From NCBI GenBank assembly GCA_039707655.1, contig CM077666.1:287359166-287423165 (forward strand): a DNA stretch of 64,000 bases, read 5' to 3'. Every line of letters begins with the position of its first letter. Positions within the stretch are counted from its first letter, which is position 1. The stretch comes from Elymus sibiricus (lineage: Eukaryota; Streptophyta; Magnoliopsida; Poales; Poaceae). A program made the translations under genes and the position numbers. Of this stretch, positions 34,950 through 49,000 are shown piece by piece. The notes below the pieces were generated by a model, which did no database searches, was not told the origin of the DNA, and saw only the letters and a program-made list of their open reading frames with translations.

Positions 34950-36350
34950 GCAAATAGCCTTTGTCGGGCTCCCTAGCGTAGGATTTTGGAGTATGCAACA
35001 AGTTTTTTTCTCGGTGGGAAACCAAGGTATCAATCTGTGGAGGTACCAGTATCCCACAACAGTTTAATGTTCTGGAACACAAATAAAACTTCACTGTGTC
35101 CCCAACAATTCTAACAATGGTGTCAACCTTACTAGTCTTGCTAGTTGCACAAAGCAATTAAAATTTAAATTATTAGATAATATTTTTGTAATTTCTGAAT
35201 AAAACAAAAATAAAAATAAAAGTGCGTGTAGAAGTTGTTGGAAGATGATTCTTATGCTAAAAACTGGACCATGGTTCATAGGTTCACCAAGTGCATCTCT
35301 CTAATATATAGAAGTGTGGTAAGTAACACAATCATGTGAAAAGGTACATAATGAAATATTTCATGATCATGACAAACATATAAATTTGTTGATTCTACAT
35401 AGACAGTACATCCATAATACTATTAAACCGAGATACCCTCTACATCTTATAGCTAAATAACCCGTCCATAGATCAAGATCCCTCTATGCCATCTGGACTT
35501 CAAGTGTGAAGATAGGTAATTGCTTTGAGAACGATGATATACTATTGTTTATGGGATTTCAGTGAATCCTCTAATAAACCTTAAACCTTAGTGGCAACAA
35601 TTCCATACAGGCCTTTTTCCACTGTTTGTCACTGCGGTAGATTATGGGTAAGATTGAACCCAGCTAATGCACACTTCCCTCACCACTGATTACAGATCTA
35701 AACTGGCCAAGAGTAAACAAGCAACTGGAGAGAAATACACATCTATAGATCAAATAAGATGGCATCCATAAATCTGAACATAAAGAAATAATTCATCACA
35801 TGATCAACATCACCGCTACGAATACATTATATTAACCATAATCATTTAAGGCAGCTCATATGGCTATTGTATTGAACATCCAAACATATCAAGATGAGAG
35901 ATTACAACTTGGCTACTGCCATGGACCCATAGTCCAGAGGGTGGACTACTCACAACTGATCTTGGAGCGCGAGGATCAATGTTGGTGAGATGAATTCCCC
36001 CTCCGGCAGAGTACCAGAACATGTCTGAAAACAAAGATCGCCTCGGAATAGCGAAGTGGCGGCGCCAAAAAAATGCACGATAATTAAGGTGAAGTTTCTG
36101 GAGAATATACAGACAATCGGGAACCGGAGCCACCTTGGGGGCTCACAGGTCGTAGGCGCCCCTATAAGTAGGGCGCCTAGGCCCTGTGGGTCCCACCAGG
36201 GGTTGGGACTTGCCCCCTGGTCTTCTTCCAGCACAAAACCTTCCCACCTATTTTTGTTTGATTTTTTATGATCATTTTGTATGGTGATTTCCTGAAATTC
36301 CAAAAACACCAAAAACATGAACTGACACAGAGCACTGGATTAATATGGTA
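34950..36350 (-). mobile_element. Degraded LTR sequence, reverse orientation
   Basis: Read on the reverse strand, 36330-35870 has the make-up of a wheat LTR promoter and leader: a short GC-rich block with GGCGCC-type repeats, then CTCTGCCGGAGGGGGAATTC, a module also present in the LTRs at 7370 and 9670. Outer limits and target duplications were not found. Confidence 0.5.
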
Positions 36351-36369
36351 GTCTAATAAAAATTGCTAA

Positions 36370-38296
36370 GAAAAGTATGCCCAAAGTGACGGAGTCGATT
36401 TCGGCAGATCCCGGGTAGGGGGTCCCGAGCTAGTAGCCTAGATGCAATGGTAACAAGGACACGAGGTTTTACCCAGGTCCAGGCTCTCCGAAGAGATAAA
36501 ACCCTACGTCCTGCTTGTGTTGTATTGATTTAGATGGAGTACAAAGTACAAGTTGATCTACCATGAGATTGTTGTGTCTAGATCTGATGATCTAAGTTGT
36601 GTTGAGATGTCTAGTGATGTTGTATCGACTAGCCCAACCTCAGTTTATATAAGTTACCGGAGGCCTAGGATTACAAGAGTCCTAGTCGGATACGCTGGTG
36701 GAGAGGAGTCCTTATCTTGAACAGCAAGGCTTCTGGAATCTTCCTTGTATGCGTCATGGGCCGCCCAAAGTGGCCCCGGATGGAATGACCTAGGGGTCCT
36801 CGGCCTGGCCCACCAGCCGGGAGTCGACATGGTGAGAGCCCCCTAGCTGGGACACCGTTAGTAGCCCCCCGAACTGGTCTTCAAGCTGGTAGCACCTCAG
36901 CCTATCTGAGCCGCTCGTCGTCTTTGGTCGTCGGTCTTGAAACTGGTTCACCAAGAATTTTCCCCGATCAGTGTCTTCTTGCACCCGAGCTCCGATGCCA
37001 GGTTGGATCCGAGGTGACGCAGACCACCTCGGTCTTTGAAAAGGTTGAAGGAGTTTAGCCAAGCTGCATGCCAGAAAAAACTCCCGTGTAGCCAGCTGCT
37101 CGCAGCCGGCCTCCATGCCAGACTGCTTCTGAAGTGGTGCTCACCACCCCGGGCTTGAGTTGTCGATGTAGATATCCGGCCTCCACGAAAAAAAAAGTTT
37201 TCCCGACAAGCCGATTTCCGTGAGTCATTTTTTCACGGATTATTTTTGATTCATGCAATTTATTCTCTGCCTAAATATATAGCCAGTAGCTCTCAAGGTG
37301 TGTGCCGGCTCAAAATCCAATATGCATCTGAAGGATAGAAGAAACCCGTTGATCCCAGTAGCCCCCGAGACTTAGGTCGATTCGCCAAGTAGGCTTGAGG
37401 ATAGAATTCTCGCTTGGTAGCATACTTTAGGAAAAATGCGGTATACAGTAGCCCCCGAGACTCAGGTCGGGCGAAAGCGAGTGACCTGAGGATGAAAATC
37501 TCCTCAGAAACCATATAACACCTTGAATTTCCTGCATTGAATTGTCAAGGTAGTAGCCCTCGAGACTTGGGTTGGGCAACATGGACGATCCTAGGATCGT
37601 ATCTCCTCGGGACCTAGCTCAGCCAGCGTTTGCATTTCGCCATTACCAAGGTGCACCTCGGCAGGGAAGATGTCGAACTGCGGGTCAGAAAAAATCTTTT
37701 CCCGAGCAGAATTGCAACACAGTAAACTCGACCAAGAAAATGTTCTGCCTCCTAGATAAAAAAGCATACAATAGATTAGAAGTATGATAAGCTCAGTAAT
37801 AACCAAAAAACTTACGTAAGGACATTACGCTTGAATTAAGTCAAGTTTTTTTGGTGCCAACTGAGTTGGTCTTAAAATTAATTTGTGCTTCCGTCGTGCT
37901 TTAACATGATACGTCTGATCTCCAAGCTCCGAGCGGACTAGCCTTCGGCTTCAACCTTCTTGTCCCGAAGGCGCATGTGGAGTGCTTCTCACGCCTATTT
38001 AGGCAAACTAAATTCTAGTGGCACAAAGAGAAGCCAGTCAATCTAACTATTGGCCGAGTACTCGAGCCGAAAAAAAGAGTAGTAGAAAAAGGCTTCAGAA
38101 CGACTTAGGAAGAAAAAACTTAGGTTAAAAAAAGACACATATTAAATTAAGAGCCACCAGGTGACTTGGGTAGAGAAAGTGTTTTATAATGTTTTTCTTC
38201 TATACAAATATAATGCCTGACCGAGCTAGACAGAAAGAATTGAAATTTTTAAGAATGAAAGTGACTTAGTTGGTTAATGCTCTCGGTGTTGATGAC
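36370..38296 (-). mobile_element. Second LTR-type remnant with repeated AGTAGCCCCCGAGACT blocks
   Basis: The sequence CCCGGGTAGGGGGTCCCGA and following ACCCAGGTCCAGG near 36408-36485 resemble LTR sequence that is very frequent in wheat (from memory). AGTAGCCCxCGAGACTxxGGTxG occurs three times, near 37357, 37449 and 37553, about 90-105 bp apart. No coding domain is visible. Orientation and limits are uncertain. Confidence 0.4.
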
Positions 38297-38650
38297 TGCT
38301 ACTTGTGAGCTGCGTTGGGATTTCCCCGAAGAGGAGGGGATGATGCAGTACAGTAGAGATAAGTATTTTCCTTAGTTATGAAACCAAGGTTATCAATCCA
38401 GTAGGAAAATCACGCAACAACTCGTTAGCAGCACCTGCACACAAAATAACAAATCCTCGCACCCAACGTGAACAAGGGGTTGTCAATCCCTTGGCGGTTA
38501 ATTGCAAGATTAAATTGTATGGTGATAGATAGATAGATCGAACAAAAATACAAAATAAAATAAATAAAGTAAAATTGTAGCAAGGTATTTTTAGGATTTT
38601 CAATATATGATAAAGGTAGACCCGGGGGCCATAGTTTTCACTAGAGGCTT

Positions 38651-39962
38651 TGAAAGTGCTAGTTATCGACTAGAGGGGCGGTGAATAGGCGATTTTTATG
38701 AAAGGCTTCGAAAACATGCAATGTCTTCGAAGAAAGCGGAAGCGGAATGAGAACTAGCGAAGCCTATCAATAAGATGAACATATATGACAATCATAGACA
38801 TCATACATACAAGCATGCATTGAAAATAAACACAAGAAGCATGAAGATAAATGAGTAAACAGATGAATGGCTTCAGGGAATATCTTCAAACACAAGCAAG
38901 CATGCAAAGGCTTCACAGTTCAAAACAGTAAGTAAGGAAGAGTAAGGATAGAACCAGGAGCTCGGGGAAGACAATGATTTGTTTGACCAGTTCCAACTGC
39001 TGTGACAGTTGTACGTCTGGTTAGGGAGGCTGAGATTGAACTCAGAAGACCACGTCTTCACCTTATTCCCCTTGAGCTAAGATCACTTAGACCTCGCCCA
39101 ATCACTCTAGTAAGTCTTCAAGGTAGACTTCCAAACCTTCACAGACTTCGTTCACCGACAATCCACAATGACTCTTGGATGCTCAGAACGCGACGCCTAA
39201 CCGACTGGAAGATCACAGTCTTCAAGTGTAATAAGTCTCCAGTTCACTTAGAACAGAATGTCTTCAGTGATGCTCAATCACTTTGGGCTCTGGGTGTTTT
39301 GGGTTTTGACCTCGCAAGATTTCTCTCTCAAAGGCTTCGAGGTGGGTTGCTCTCAAACGACAAAAGCCGTGTACTAACTCGGAGTAGCCACCAACTTATG
39401 GTGGAGGGGTGTGGCTATTTATAGCCAGGGGGCAACCCGATGTGATATGTCCGAAATGACCCTTGGTCATTTAGGAACTGACATGTGTCCAACGGTCGGA
39501 ATTTAAACCCACGCGGCAACTTTACTTGGGCTGGAAGCAAAGCTGACTCAACCAACTTTGGAAGAGATTTTCTCTCATTTGTCTTCGCTTGAAGACATAT
39601 GATTTTAGGTTGAGCATCTCGTCAGTTTCTGACTTCGTTTACCTCGACCCCACTTGACAGTTTGGTGGTTCCTATGACTCAAGAAATAAGAAAATGAAAC
39701 TACGAAAAGACTATGTCTTCAAGCTTCATTGTCTTCGACGAATGTCTTCATGAACCAATATCTTCAGCAAGAATGTCTTCGTGAATCACCATTGTCTTCA
39801 ATGTCTTCATACATTTTTAGGGGTCATCTCCGATGGGTAAACCGATTCAATAGGGACTTCTACCTGTGTTCTCCTGTGAATCTCACAAACACATTAGTCC
39901 CACAACCAAGTTTGTCTTCAAAACTCCAAAACCAACAAGGGGTGGCACTAGATGCACTTACA
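38651..39962 (-). repeat. 3' LTR of the Maximus-type element
   Basis: On the reverse strand it starts TGTAAGTGCATC after the polypurine tract AAAAAGGGGGAGAT and ends CACTTTCA. It matches 52016-53326 throughout and is rich in GTCTTCA/TGAAGAC motifs. Confidence 0.92.
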
Positions 39963-40475
39963 ATCTCCCCCTTTTTGGTGATTGATGACAAACTGGTTGA
40001 AGTTTTCAACGGGGATAAAAATAGGTGAAGTTAAGGTACAGATGTTTTGGCTTCATGAAGTAGGAGGGGCTCCCCCTGAAGATGTGCATATAAGTAATTT
40101 GCATTTGAATGCAAATGCACATGGCAGGTTTGACTTTGTGGAGATCTCCCTCTATTCATGAAGTCACAACATGTGCATACAAAATATATTGAAAATAATG
40201 ACATGCACAATGAAATATGGGTGTCTGCGAAATGACTCCATGCGCGTAATATCAACGTTAAGTAGCGCACAAACAGTAGCAAAAACAACGAATGTAGCAG
40301 ACGTCCATCAGGACTTAAGTTTTACAACCCAAAACCAAATATGCAAGAACGAGAGTTGTAAACTTAGCAAAATATATCAAGCCCAGCCCATTTTGCCCGC
40401 TTGAAGACTATCAACCCATATGCTTCTCCCCCTTTTGTCAACAAGTGACCAAAAAGGTGTGAAGACATAGGGTGT

Positions 40476-43400
40476 CTACACGTCCCTTGGAGGCGATGAA
40501 GATGTTGGGGCAGCCGGGTCGATGGTGGAGTTGGGCGGTGCAGAGGGGCCTGATGCAGCGTCTTGATGTAGTGAAGCCATTGGCGGAGAAGTAGCATCAT
40601 CTTCCTCATCAACCACCCGTGCGACGACAGTGGGCGCTGAAGAAGAATAGTCTGAGTCTTCAAGAGATGGTGTAGCACGCCACTTCGCTGTAGCAGGAGG
40701 CTTGGAGTCGAATTTGAAGCCTTCCTTGAAGCCATCGGCAGCAAGGTCATCTTCAGAGCAGAGTAGTGTGAGACACTTCCAAGCCCGGTGGCTGGCTTGA
40801 TGTGCGACAAACGCATTCTTGGTGGAAAGATTGCGCACTCTGTTGAGATCAGTCATGAGGCTCCTCATTTGCCTTTTGAGCCAGTCATGATGCTTGTCTT
40901 GCTTCTGATGAAGAGAAACAAGAAGCTCTCTATTGGATAAGACTCGCGCACGCTTTTGAGGTCTTGGAGGCACAGTGCTTGTGGTGGCTTCAATATTGGC
41001 TTCACGTGGCTGGCGAAACTGACCAGTGAGATGACCAGCTGAAGGTGCATTGGGGATATGGATGGCTCCAACATGAGCAGCACCGCTGTGAGAGCCTGGA
41101 ACTTCGACCACTGGAGTCTTAGCAGAGCTGGATAGATGTCTTCAACAGGTGCAATCTCAGGCAGAAAAATGTGATGGTTTCGGCTTGATGGTTGATATTG
41201 CACTGAAGAGCGAATCTTGATGAGGCACATTATCCAGGGAGCATAAATCTTGAGGCCAAATAGGTCCATGCCAGATGCAGCTAACTGTCTGATGAAGAAG
41301 TCGTTGGTGTTGAATCTGATGCCATAGATGATGTTGTAAAGCATTGTCTTCATAGCACCTTTAACCTTGCTCGACGAGGAGTGCCCTTTGATAGGCCATG
41401 ATGTATGCCTTAGGATATGATAGATAGTGCGAGGCAAGTACTGGAGCTCATTGACAAGAAACCCCTTGGGACAATCGGCTTCAACAGGCAATGGCTTCAT
41501 CATGGTGAGCATCTGAGTCATGTTTGGCTCGGTCTTCTAAAAGATACTCTCCACAGCTCTGTCATAGGCTTCACAGCCAGGTTCATAGATATCACCAGGA
41601 GCAGGCAGGTTCGTGAGCTCGAGAAGATCTTGAGCAGAGGCTTCATGGTGAACATCCCCAGTCATCCAGTGAAGAGTCCAAGTCTTGATATCTTTGTGGT
41701 ATCCAGAGATATGGAGGGTGGCATAGAATTGCAGCAACAGCTCCTCATTCCAGTGCTCTTTGTCTGTCACAAAAGGAAGCAGACCTACATCACGAAGACA
41801 ATCAATGGCTTCATCCAGACATGGCAGATCAGTCATAGCTTCAAAGTTGAGGCGCTTGTGAGGATGAATCCTGTCTTGATTGTAGAGGACACTCATGTAA
41901 TAGCTTCGTTGTTGATAGCTCCAGAACCTGTCAGAAGATATTCTTGGCTTGGTGTATGGGTTCTTGGAGCGGCTAAAGAAGGTATTATCGTTCCTGAAGC
42001 TAATGACACTGAAGGGGCAGTCGGTGGAAGCAGCTCCTCGAAGCCTTGGCAGCCTCGGCATTGGCTTCTGAACAAGAGGCCGGTTGTCAACATAGAACTC
42101 ATATTGTGGGCCAGGTCTTTCTGGTGATGCAAGATGAGGCCAGTTGATAGGCACAAGTTCTCCAGCCCTGTTGTATGACATGACAGTATTGGCGTCAGAG
42201 AGCACAATGGCTTCAGAGGTGGCAAGATCTTCAGTAGTGGCATTCAAATTTCCTTCAGTGGCTTGGACTTCAGACTCAGGGGCCACATTTGTATCAGCAG
42301 CAGCAGTGTCAGACACAGGAGGCTGCTCTTGAACGTCTTCGGCTGTTGCAGCCGGTATAACTTCAGACTGTTGGGCTTCCTGCTCAGGTTGGGCTTCACC
42401 AGATACAGTCTGTACTGGATCAGCTTGCTTGTCTTCAGTCTGAATGGTGTTTGTGGCTGGAACATCTCCTTGAATATCCTCTTGAGAAGCAGAGGCATCT
42501 TGATGCACTGCCTCCTCAGAAATGCTGGACATCCGTGGGCCACGGTGAAGCCTTCGGAAGATGGGCGACGCCTTTGGAGAAGAATTGTCTTCAACCATGG
42601 CTTCAGGAGTATCTGACAACATAGGTTCATCAGTGGTTGCAGCTTGAGGAGGAGGAGTGTGGGGTATGACTTCATCTTGATCCATTGGCATCAGAGGGCG
42701 ACCAATGCTGATCGGTTCACTGTGCTCAGGAACGGGCGATGATACCACGTTCTCGGTGAGCTGAGGAAGGACTTCATCATCATCATTTTGCACATTGGCA
42801 TCAGTACCAATGTCTTCAGCTGCGTTGGGATCAACAGCTGGAATCTCTTCAGAAACGGGAACCTCTGTGGTAGCAGGTTCATGCACGATAACACGTCTCT
42901 CGGTGTTTCCAGAGGCAGGGGGAGCAACGAATATCGGCGTCACGAGCAGTGGCTCTTGAGAAGCAGATTGAGCAGTTTCTGCTTGTGCCTTGCGCGAAGC
43001 CTTTGAATACTTCGTCTTCTGACGCTTTTGAGACGAAGGAGCAGCAGAGGTATCAGATTGCTTGCGCTTGCGAGATTCGGCTTCAGCTTGCTGTGTCTTC
43101 TTCTTCTCAGAAGCAACTGATGGAACGGATGGCTTCAAAGCAAGCATAGATGGTGGGAAGACAATCCGAGGCTCATCTTGCCTTGGGGCCTCAGCAGCAG
43201 GGGTCTCGAGCTTCTTCTTCTTTTTCTTGATCAGCTTGGGATCAATGGCAGGGCAACCAAGTGCTTTTCTCTTCAAGCCCTCATTGTGGGCTTGCACTGT
43301 CTTCTCAGCATAGTGCTTGAGACGTTCTCTGGCACCTTTGGCATCATCACGAAGCTTTTGAAATTCCTCTTTCAGCTCGGCCATCATCTTCTTGTAGCCT

Positions 43401-44545
43401 TGAATTTCTGCGATGCTGAATTTGGACAAGTGCTTCTTGAATAGACTCTTCTCATATTCAATCTTGTTTTTCTGTTCAAGCACTTTCTGGACAACCGCAA
43501 GTTCGTTGTTGATGAAGCCTTGGAACGTGACACTGATGTCAATCGGAAGCTGCAAGTCGTCAATCGACAATGACGGGTTGCGAAACCATTCGTCGATGAA
43601 GTTGTTGAGAATATCATGGTCGAACAGAGGCAAGTTTTTGAACATATCAGCCTCTTCCTGCTTGTTCTTGATGAGGAGCTCAAGGGCATCATCATCAAAC
43701 TCATCATCAGATAAATCAATAATGGCGTTGTCATCAGTCAACGTAGTTGTTGGTTTGGGGCCTCGCCCAGCAGGTTTCTTTGTCTTCGGGATGTTCCGAG
43801 ACACATCTTCAGACTGCACACTGGATTCAGGAGGTGCATCTTTCACAGGCTTCACTCTTGAAGCTGATAGAGCAGCAGCAAACTTGGTAGATTGCCCCTC
43901 TTTGGCTTTGGAGCCCGTTGGCTTTCTTTTTGTCTTGGGGGAGGCAGGAGCAATGTCTTCAGCATGGGCTTCTCCGCGCGCATTAGTGGCAGCGGCATGA
44001 AGAGCGTTGATATGCTCAACATATGCTTGAAGACTATCCCATGGCCTAGTCAGATTGGGTTCTGCTTGACGGGAGCCATCGGGTCTTGGTTCTGCAGGAC
44101 CGGGGTTGAAGTTCACACCAAACTCCTTCTTGTTGGCATCTGCTGAAGCCTTTACAAACTGATAATTGGCTTCAAACAGATCATCTTCACGACACCATCT
44201 GATGCTAGATGGGTCGGCATCTTCGGGCATCACACCTCTTACCATGCAAGGATAGAAATTCTGGGCAATGGCGTCAGCCTTTGTCTTCGGAATAAGCTTC
44301 CTGTATACAATATCCGCCCATGGTGGCCTGACTGCATTCTTCTCAGCATACTCTTGTGTAACAAAATGATAATGAAACCATTGCTCTGCCCAGTAGCGGC
44401 GAATCCATTGCACTCGAGATTTGCGTTCACCATAGGTTTCATTAGGATCAAATTTATACTACTCATACAGATCTGGAGGGAGGTCAAGAGCAGTGTTGGC
44501 TCATCGTTGCCTTCCTCCCTTCTTTGCAGATTTACCACTGGCCAT
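40476..44545 (-). pseudogene. Env-like third reading frame of the Maximus-type element, disrupted
   Basis: The longest open part is 44413-41537 (958 residues). In the same frame it extends back to an ATG at 44545 through stops at 44501-44503 and 44459-44461, and forward past a TAG at 41537-41539 to about 41120. There a frameshift leads into 41111-40476. Allowing these breaks, the frame covers about 1350 codons. It contains acidic and Lys-rich low-complexity parts, a Glu/Lys/Leu coiled-coil-like stretch in the middle and a long Glu/Pro/Ala/Thr-rich region. I see no firm signal peptide or fusion motif, so 'env-like' rests on position in the element, as known for SIRE elements. With four breaks it is unlikely to be made in full. 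Confidence 0.65.
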
Positions 44546-45252
44546 TGGCTTCACAGGATTGATTGGCTTCACACTGTTGATCTGACAGGAACTGGCTTCA
44601 GGAGAGTCGAGATGAAACTGCAAGAAGTCTGCAAATGAACTCAGACTATGAGATCCAAGTGACTCGCCCACGGACATGTACCCGTGACAGCATTAGAGAT
44701 GCGAGGGAAGGAGGAGAGGTCATATGCATTCTCAGAAAATTTTGAATCCAACTCAGTTTGAAGACAATGACCTCACAGTTCGAAGACATTCACTTATAGA
44801 GAGATGTTGGTTCCAGATTTGTACGAATCCGAAGATAGGTACAAGTGAGGAATCGTCACTATGCAGTATAAGTGAAGTAACTTGGCAAGATATGAGATGC
44901 GTGTAACAGAAGATGAAGATTTGGAAGTGAAAGAAACAAGTTCTGAAGATATTCGATAAGATTTTGGATCAAATAGACGGTAAAAAGTAAGTTTTATTTA
45001 CCGCACGAAGAACAGCTCAACGAGGCGAAAGGAGGCTGAGCAGTTTAATCCCCCACGCCCTAACTTGGCAATGGAGAACAGCTACGGCGGCGGCGGTGAG
45101 AAGATGCCCGCGGCCGGCATGAGTACGACGTCGAAGAGGTCGCGATAGCGAAGCGCTTCTCCTCCGGCGACGATGAAGTTAGCGGTGGCGCTAGGGTTAT
45201 GCGAGGACGACGGCGACAGGGGTGTAGAACATTAATGGAACCAGGGGAGAAG

Positions 45253-45260
45253 TATTTATA
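45253..45260 (-). promoter_or_regulatory. Possible internal TATA box ahead of the env-like frame
   Basis: On the reverse strand TATAAATA is followed by a pyrimidine-rich, then GC-rich segment (about 45235-45060) that looks like a plant 5' leader. It lies in the spacer between the end of pol (46014) and the env-like ATG (44545). Confidence 0.4.
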
Positions 45261-45633
45261 AGGGATGGTCTGGTCTGGGGGATAAGACAGACATGCCCCT
45301 GGCGATACATATCTATGTGACGCGTGGCGCACATGTGCAGATGTTGTGACCATGCCTTGACCCGACGACCAGCTGTTTTGGCGGGCGGTCGTTCCGCCTT
45401 CTGTGGATGCAGGTAAATTGGATAGAGATGAAACTCATTTTAAATTTTGTCTCAAAATCTTCGACTGACAAGGACACAGTGAAGACAATCGACATGTGTC
45501 AAATAGAATGCATATGAAGATTTAGAGAGACTGGACGAGATAAGCACAGAAGGGGTAAGGGTCCGATCACATTCACCTAGTTCAGAAACACAGGTTGAAG
45601 ACATAGCTATAGGTGAATGCTGTTGAGGACAAA

Positions 45634-45636
<3 letters not shown>

Positions 45637-45700
<64 letters not shown>
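45637..45700. repeat. (AT)32 microsatellite
   Basis: An uninterrupted 64-bp AT repeat in the pol to env-like spacer of the Maximus-type element. Its length is likely to vary between lines. Confidence 0.95.
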
Positions 45701-45704
<4 letters not shown>

Positions 45705-46013
45705 TAGGCAATGAAGTCAAATAGAATGCGAAGATAAAACCATTCGAGAAGACAATCAAAATCAGGAAGATAATGCAATAGATGTGATGCCAAATGAAAG
45801 TCTTCAAGAAAAATTTGGTGGTGGCATTACCCACCGTATAGGAAGTAGTAGACCCAGACACGGCGCACCATTATCGTGGCGCTCTGAAGTCAAAATCCAT
45901 TTTAATATCTTCACACTCAGAGTGTATATCTTCATGAATTGAAGACATACGTTTCTTCGTGTGTTGTGCACCAAAGTCGTCAATTATGCATAAGTGTTTG
46001 GATGAATGCCCTC

Positions 46014-49000
46014 TCACAGGACATTTGAGGATTCTAAGATATTTAGCTCACACCGTAACTTGCGAAACCTCTTCTCATCCAAAGGCTTCGTGAAGATATC
46101 TGCCAGCTGATCTTCAGTGTTGACGTGAATGATATCAATGTCTTCTTTGAGCACATGATCACGAAGAAAGTGGTGTCTAATCTCAATATGCTTCGTCTTG
46201 GAGTGTTGGATAGGATTGTGAGAAATCTTGATTGCACTCTCATTGTCACAGAATAACGGAACCTTCTTCTTGTTGATGCCATAATCCTTGAGAGTTTGCT
46301 TCATCCAGAGAAGCTGTGCACAACATGATCCAGCAGCAATGTATTTGGCTTCAGCAGTAGAGAGTGATACACAGTTCTGCTTCTTTGAAGACCAACATAC
46401 CAGTGAACGTCCAAGAAAATGACAAGTGCCTGATGTGGATTTTCGATCCACCCTGTCTCCAGCATAATCAGAATCGGAGTAGCCAACCAAATCAAACTCT
46501 GAGCCCTTTGGATACCATAATCCTAGTGTTGGAGTGTGAGCCAAATATCTAAGAATTCGCTTCACGGCGAGGTGATGCAATTCCTTTGGTGCCACTTGAA
46601 ATCGGGCACACATGCAAACACTAAGCATTATATCTGGCCTAGATGCACATAAGTACAATAAAGAACCAATCATGGAGCGGTATACCTTTTGATCGAACTC
46701 TTTACCATTGTCGTCAGTACTCAGATGACCATTGGTTGGCATTGGCGTCTTGTAGCCCTTGCAATCTTGCATTCCAAACTTCTTCAGGCAATCTTTGAGA
46801 TATTTCTCTTGTGATATGAAGATGCCATTTCTTTGTTGGCGAATTTGAAGACCAAGAAAGAATTTCAGCTCTCCCATCATGGACATTTGATATTGCTCTT
46901 GCATCATATGACTGAACTCATCACTATATCGTTTGTCAGTGCAGCCGAAGATAATGTCATCCACATAGATTTGGCACACAAACAGTTCACCATCATATGA
47001 TTTGGTGAAGAGAGTGGGATCAAGTGAACCAGGTTTGAAGCCTTTGCTTTTCAGGAATTCCTTGAGTGTGTCATACCAGGCTCGTGGGGCTTGCTTGAGG
47101 CCATATAATGCCTTGTTGAGCCTATAGACCTTGTCGGGATGCTTTGGATTTTCAAACCCAGGTGGTTGAGCAACATAGACTTCTTCTTCAATTTTGCCGT
47201 TTAGAAAGGCACTCTTCACATCCATTTGATATAGAATAATATCATGATGATTGGCATAAGCAAGAAGTATGCGGATGGCTTCAAGCCTAGCCACAGGAGC
47301 AAAGGTTTCATCGAAGTCAATTCCTTCCAGTTGTGTGTATCCTTGTGCGACTAGACGAGCTTTGTTTCTGACAACTTGACCATGTTCATCTTGCTTGTTG
47401 CTGTAGATCCATTTTGTTCCAATGATATTGTGCTTACGAGGGTCAGGACGCTTGACAAGTTCCCACACATTGTTCAGCTCAAATTGCTGAAGCTCTTCTT
47501 GCATAGCTTGAATCCATTCAGGTTCCATGAAGGCTTCAGTGACTTTGGTGGGTTCATTGATGGAGACGAAAGCGAAGTGCCCACAAAAGTTTGCTAGCTG
47601 TGTGGCTCTTGAACGAGTGAGAGGACCAGGTGCGTTGATGTTGTCGATTATCTTCTCGATCTGAACTTCATTGGCCACGCGAGGATGTACAGGACGAAGA
47701 CTTTGCTGTTGCCGAGCATCGTCTTCAGGCTCAGCATTATCTTCTATCTGATCATTGTCTTCACGCTGGACTGGAGTGGGTATCACAACCTCTTCATCTC
47801 CGAGTTCCTCAGTGGGTATTATTTCTCCAGTACCCATTTGCTTGATGGATTCACTAGGAGGGGGTTCATCTATCACAGTTGGCAGGTGCTCTCTTTGCGA
47901 GCCGTTAGTCTCATCGAACCGCACATCTACAGTTTCAACCACTTTGTAGTGAAAGAGGTTGAAGACTCTGTAGGTGTGCGAATCCTTTCCGTAACCAAGC
48001 ATGAAACCCTCATGTGCTTTCGGTGCAAATTTGGAAGTGTGATGTGGATCTCGTATCCAACACCTGACACCAAATACTTTGAAATAACTTACATTTGGCT
48101 TCTTACCAGTGATCAGTTCATAAGATGTCTTCTTGAAGAACTTGTGAAGATATACTCTGTTGATGATGTGGCATGCAGTATCAATGGCTTCGGGCCACCA
48201 CTTGCGTGGTGTCTTGTATTCGTCAAGCATAGTGCGAGCCATCTCAATGAGAGTCCTGTTCTTGCGCTCCACGACGCCATTCTGCTGAGGAGTGTATGGA
48301 GATGATAACTCGTGAGTGATGCCAAGAACGTCAAGATAGGTGTCGAGCCCAGTGTTCTTGAACTCGGTGCCATTGTCACTCCGGATGTGCTTGATCTTGA
48401 CGCCATAGTTGGTCATTGCACGGTTGGCGAACCGCCTGAAGACATCCTGCACTTCAGTCTTATACATGATTATGTGCACCCATGTATATCTGGAATAATC
48501 ATCAACAATCACGAAGCCATATAAGTGTGCAGATGTAGTAAGAGTGGAGTAATGAGTAGGGCCGAATAAGTCCATGTGTAGCAGCTCGAAGGGACGAGTG
48601 GTCGTCATGATTGTCTTCGAGGGGTGTTTCGCCCTAGTCATCTTCCTGGCTTCACATGCTCCACACAGGTGATCCTTCTTGAACTTGACGCCCTCGATCC
48701 CAATGATGTGCTTCTTCTTCACAAGAGTGTGCAAGTTCCTCATGCCAGCATGTCCTAGCCGTCGATGCCAAAGCCAGCATTCTGAAGCTTTCGCTAGAAG
48801 ACATGTGGCAAGTTGTGGTCCTGTAGAGAAATCTACCATGTACAAGTCACCTCTTCGATAACCTTCGAAGACTTGAGTTTTGTCAAAAGCCATTAGCACA
48901 AGACAGCGAAATTTGCCAAAGATGACAATCATATCAAGATCACAAAGCATTGAGACTGACATGAGGTTGAATCCAAGGGATTCGACAAGCATCACTTTAT

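Noticed and set aside
42144..44146. Forward-strand open frames across the env-like region
   Set aside because: They are complements of the low-complexity env-like reading frame on the reverse strand.
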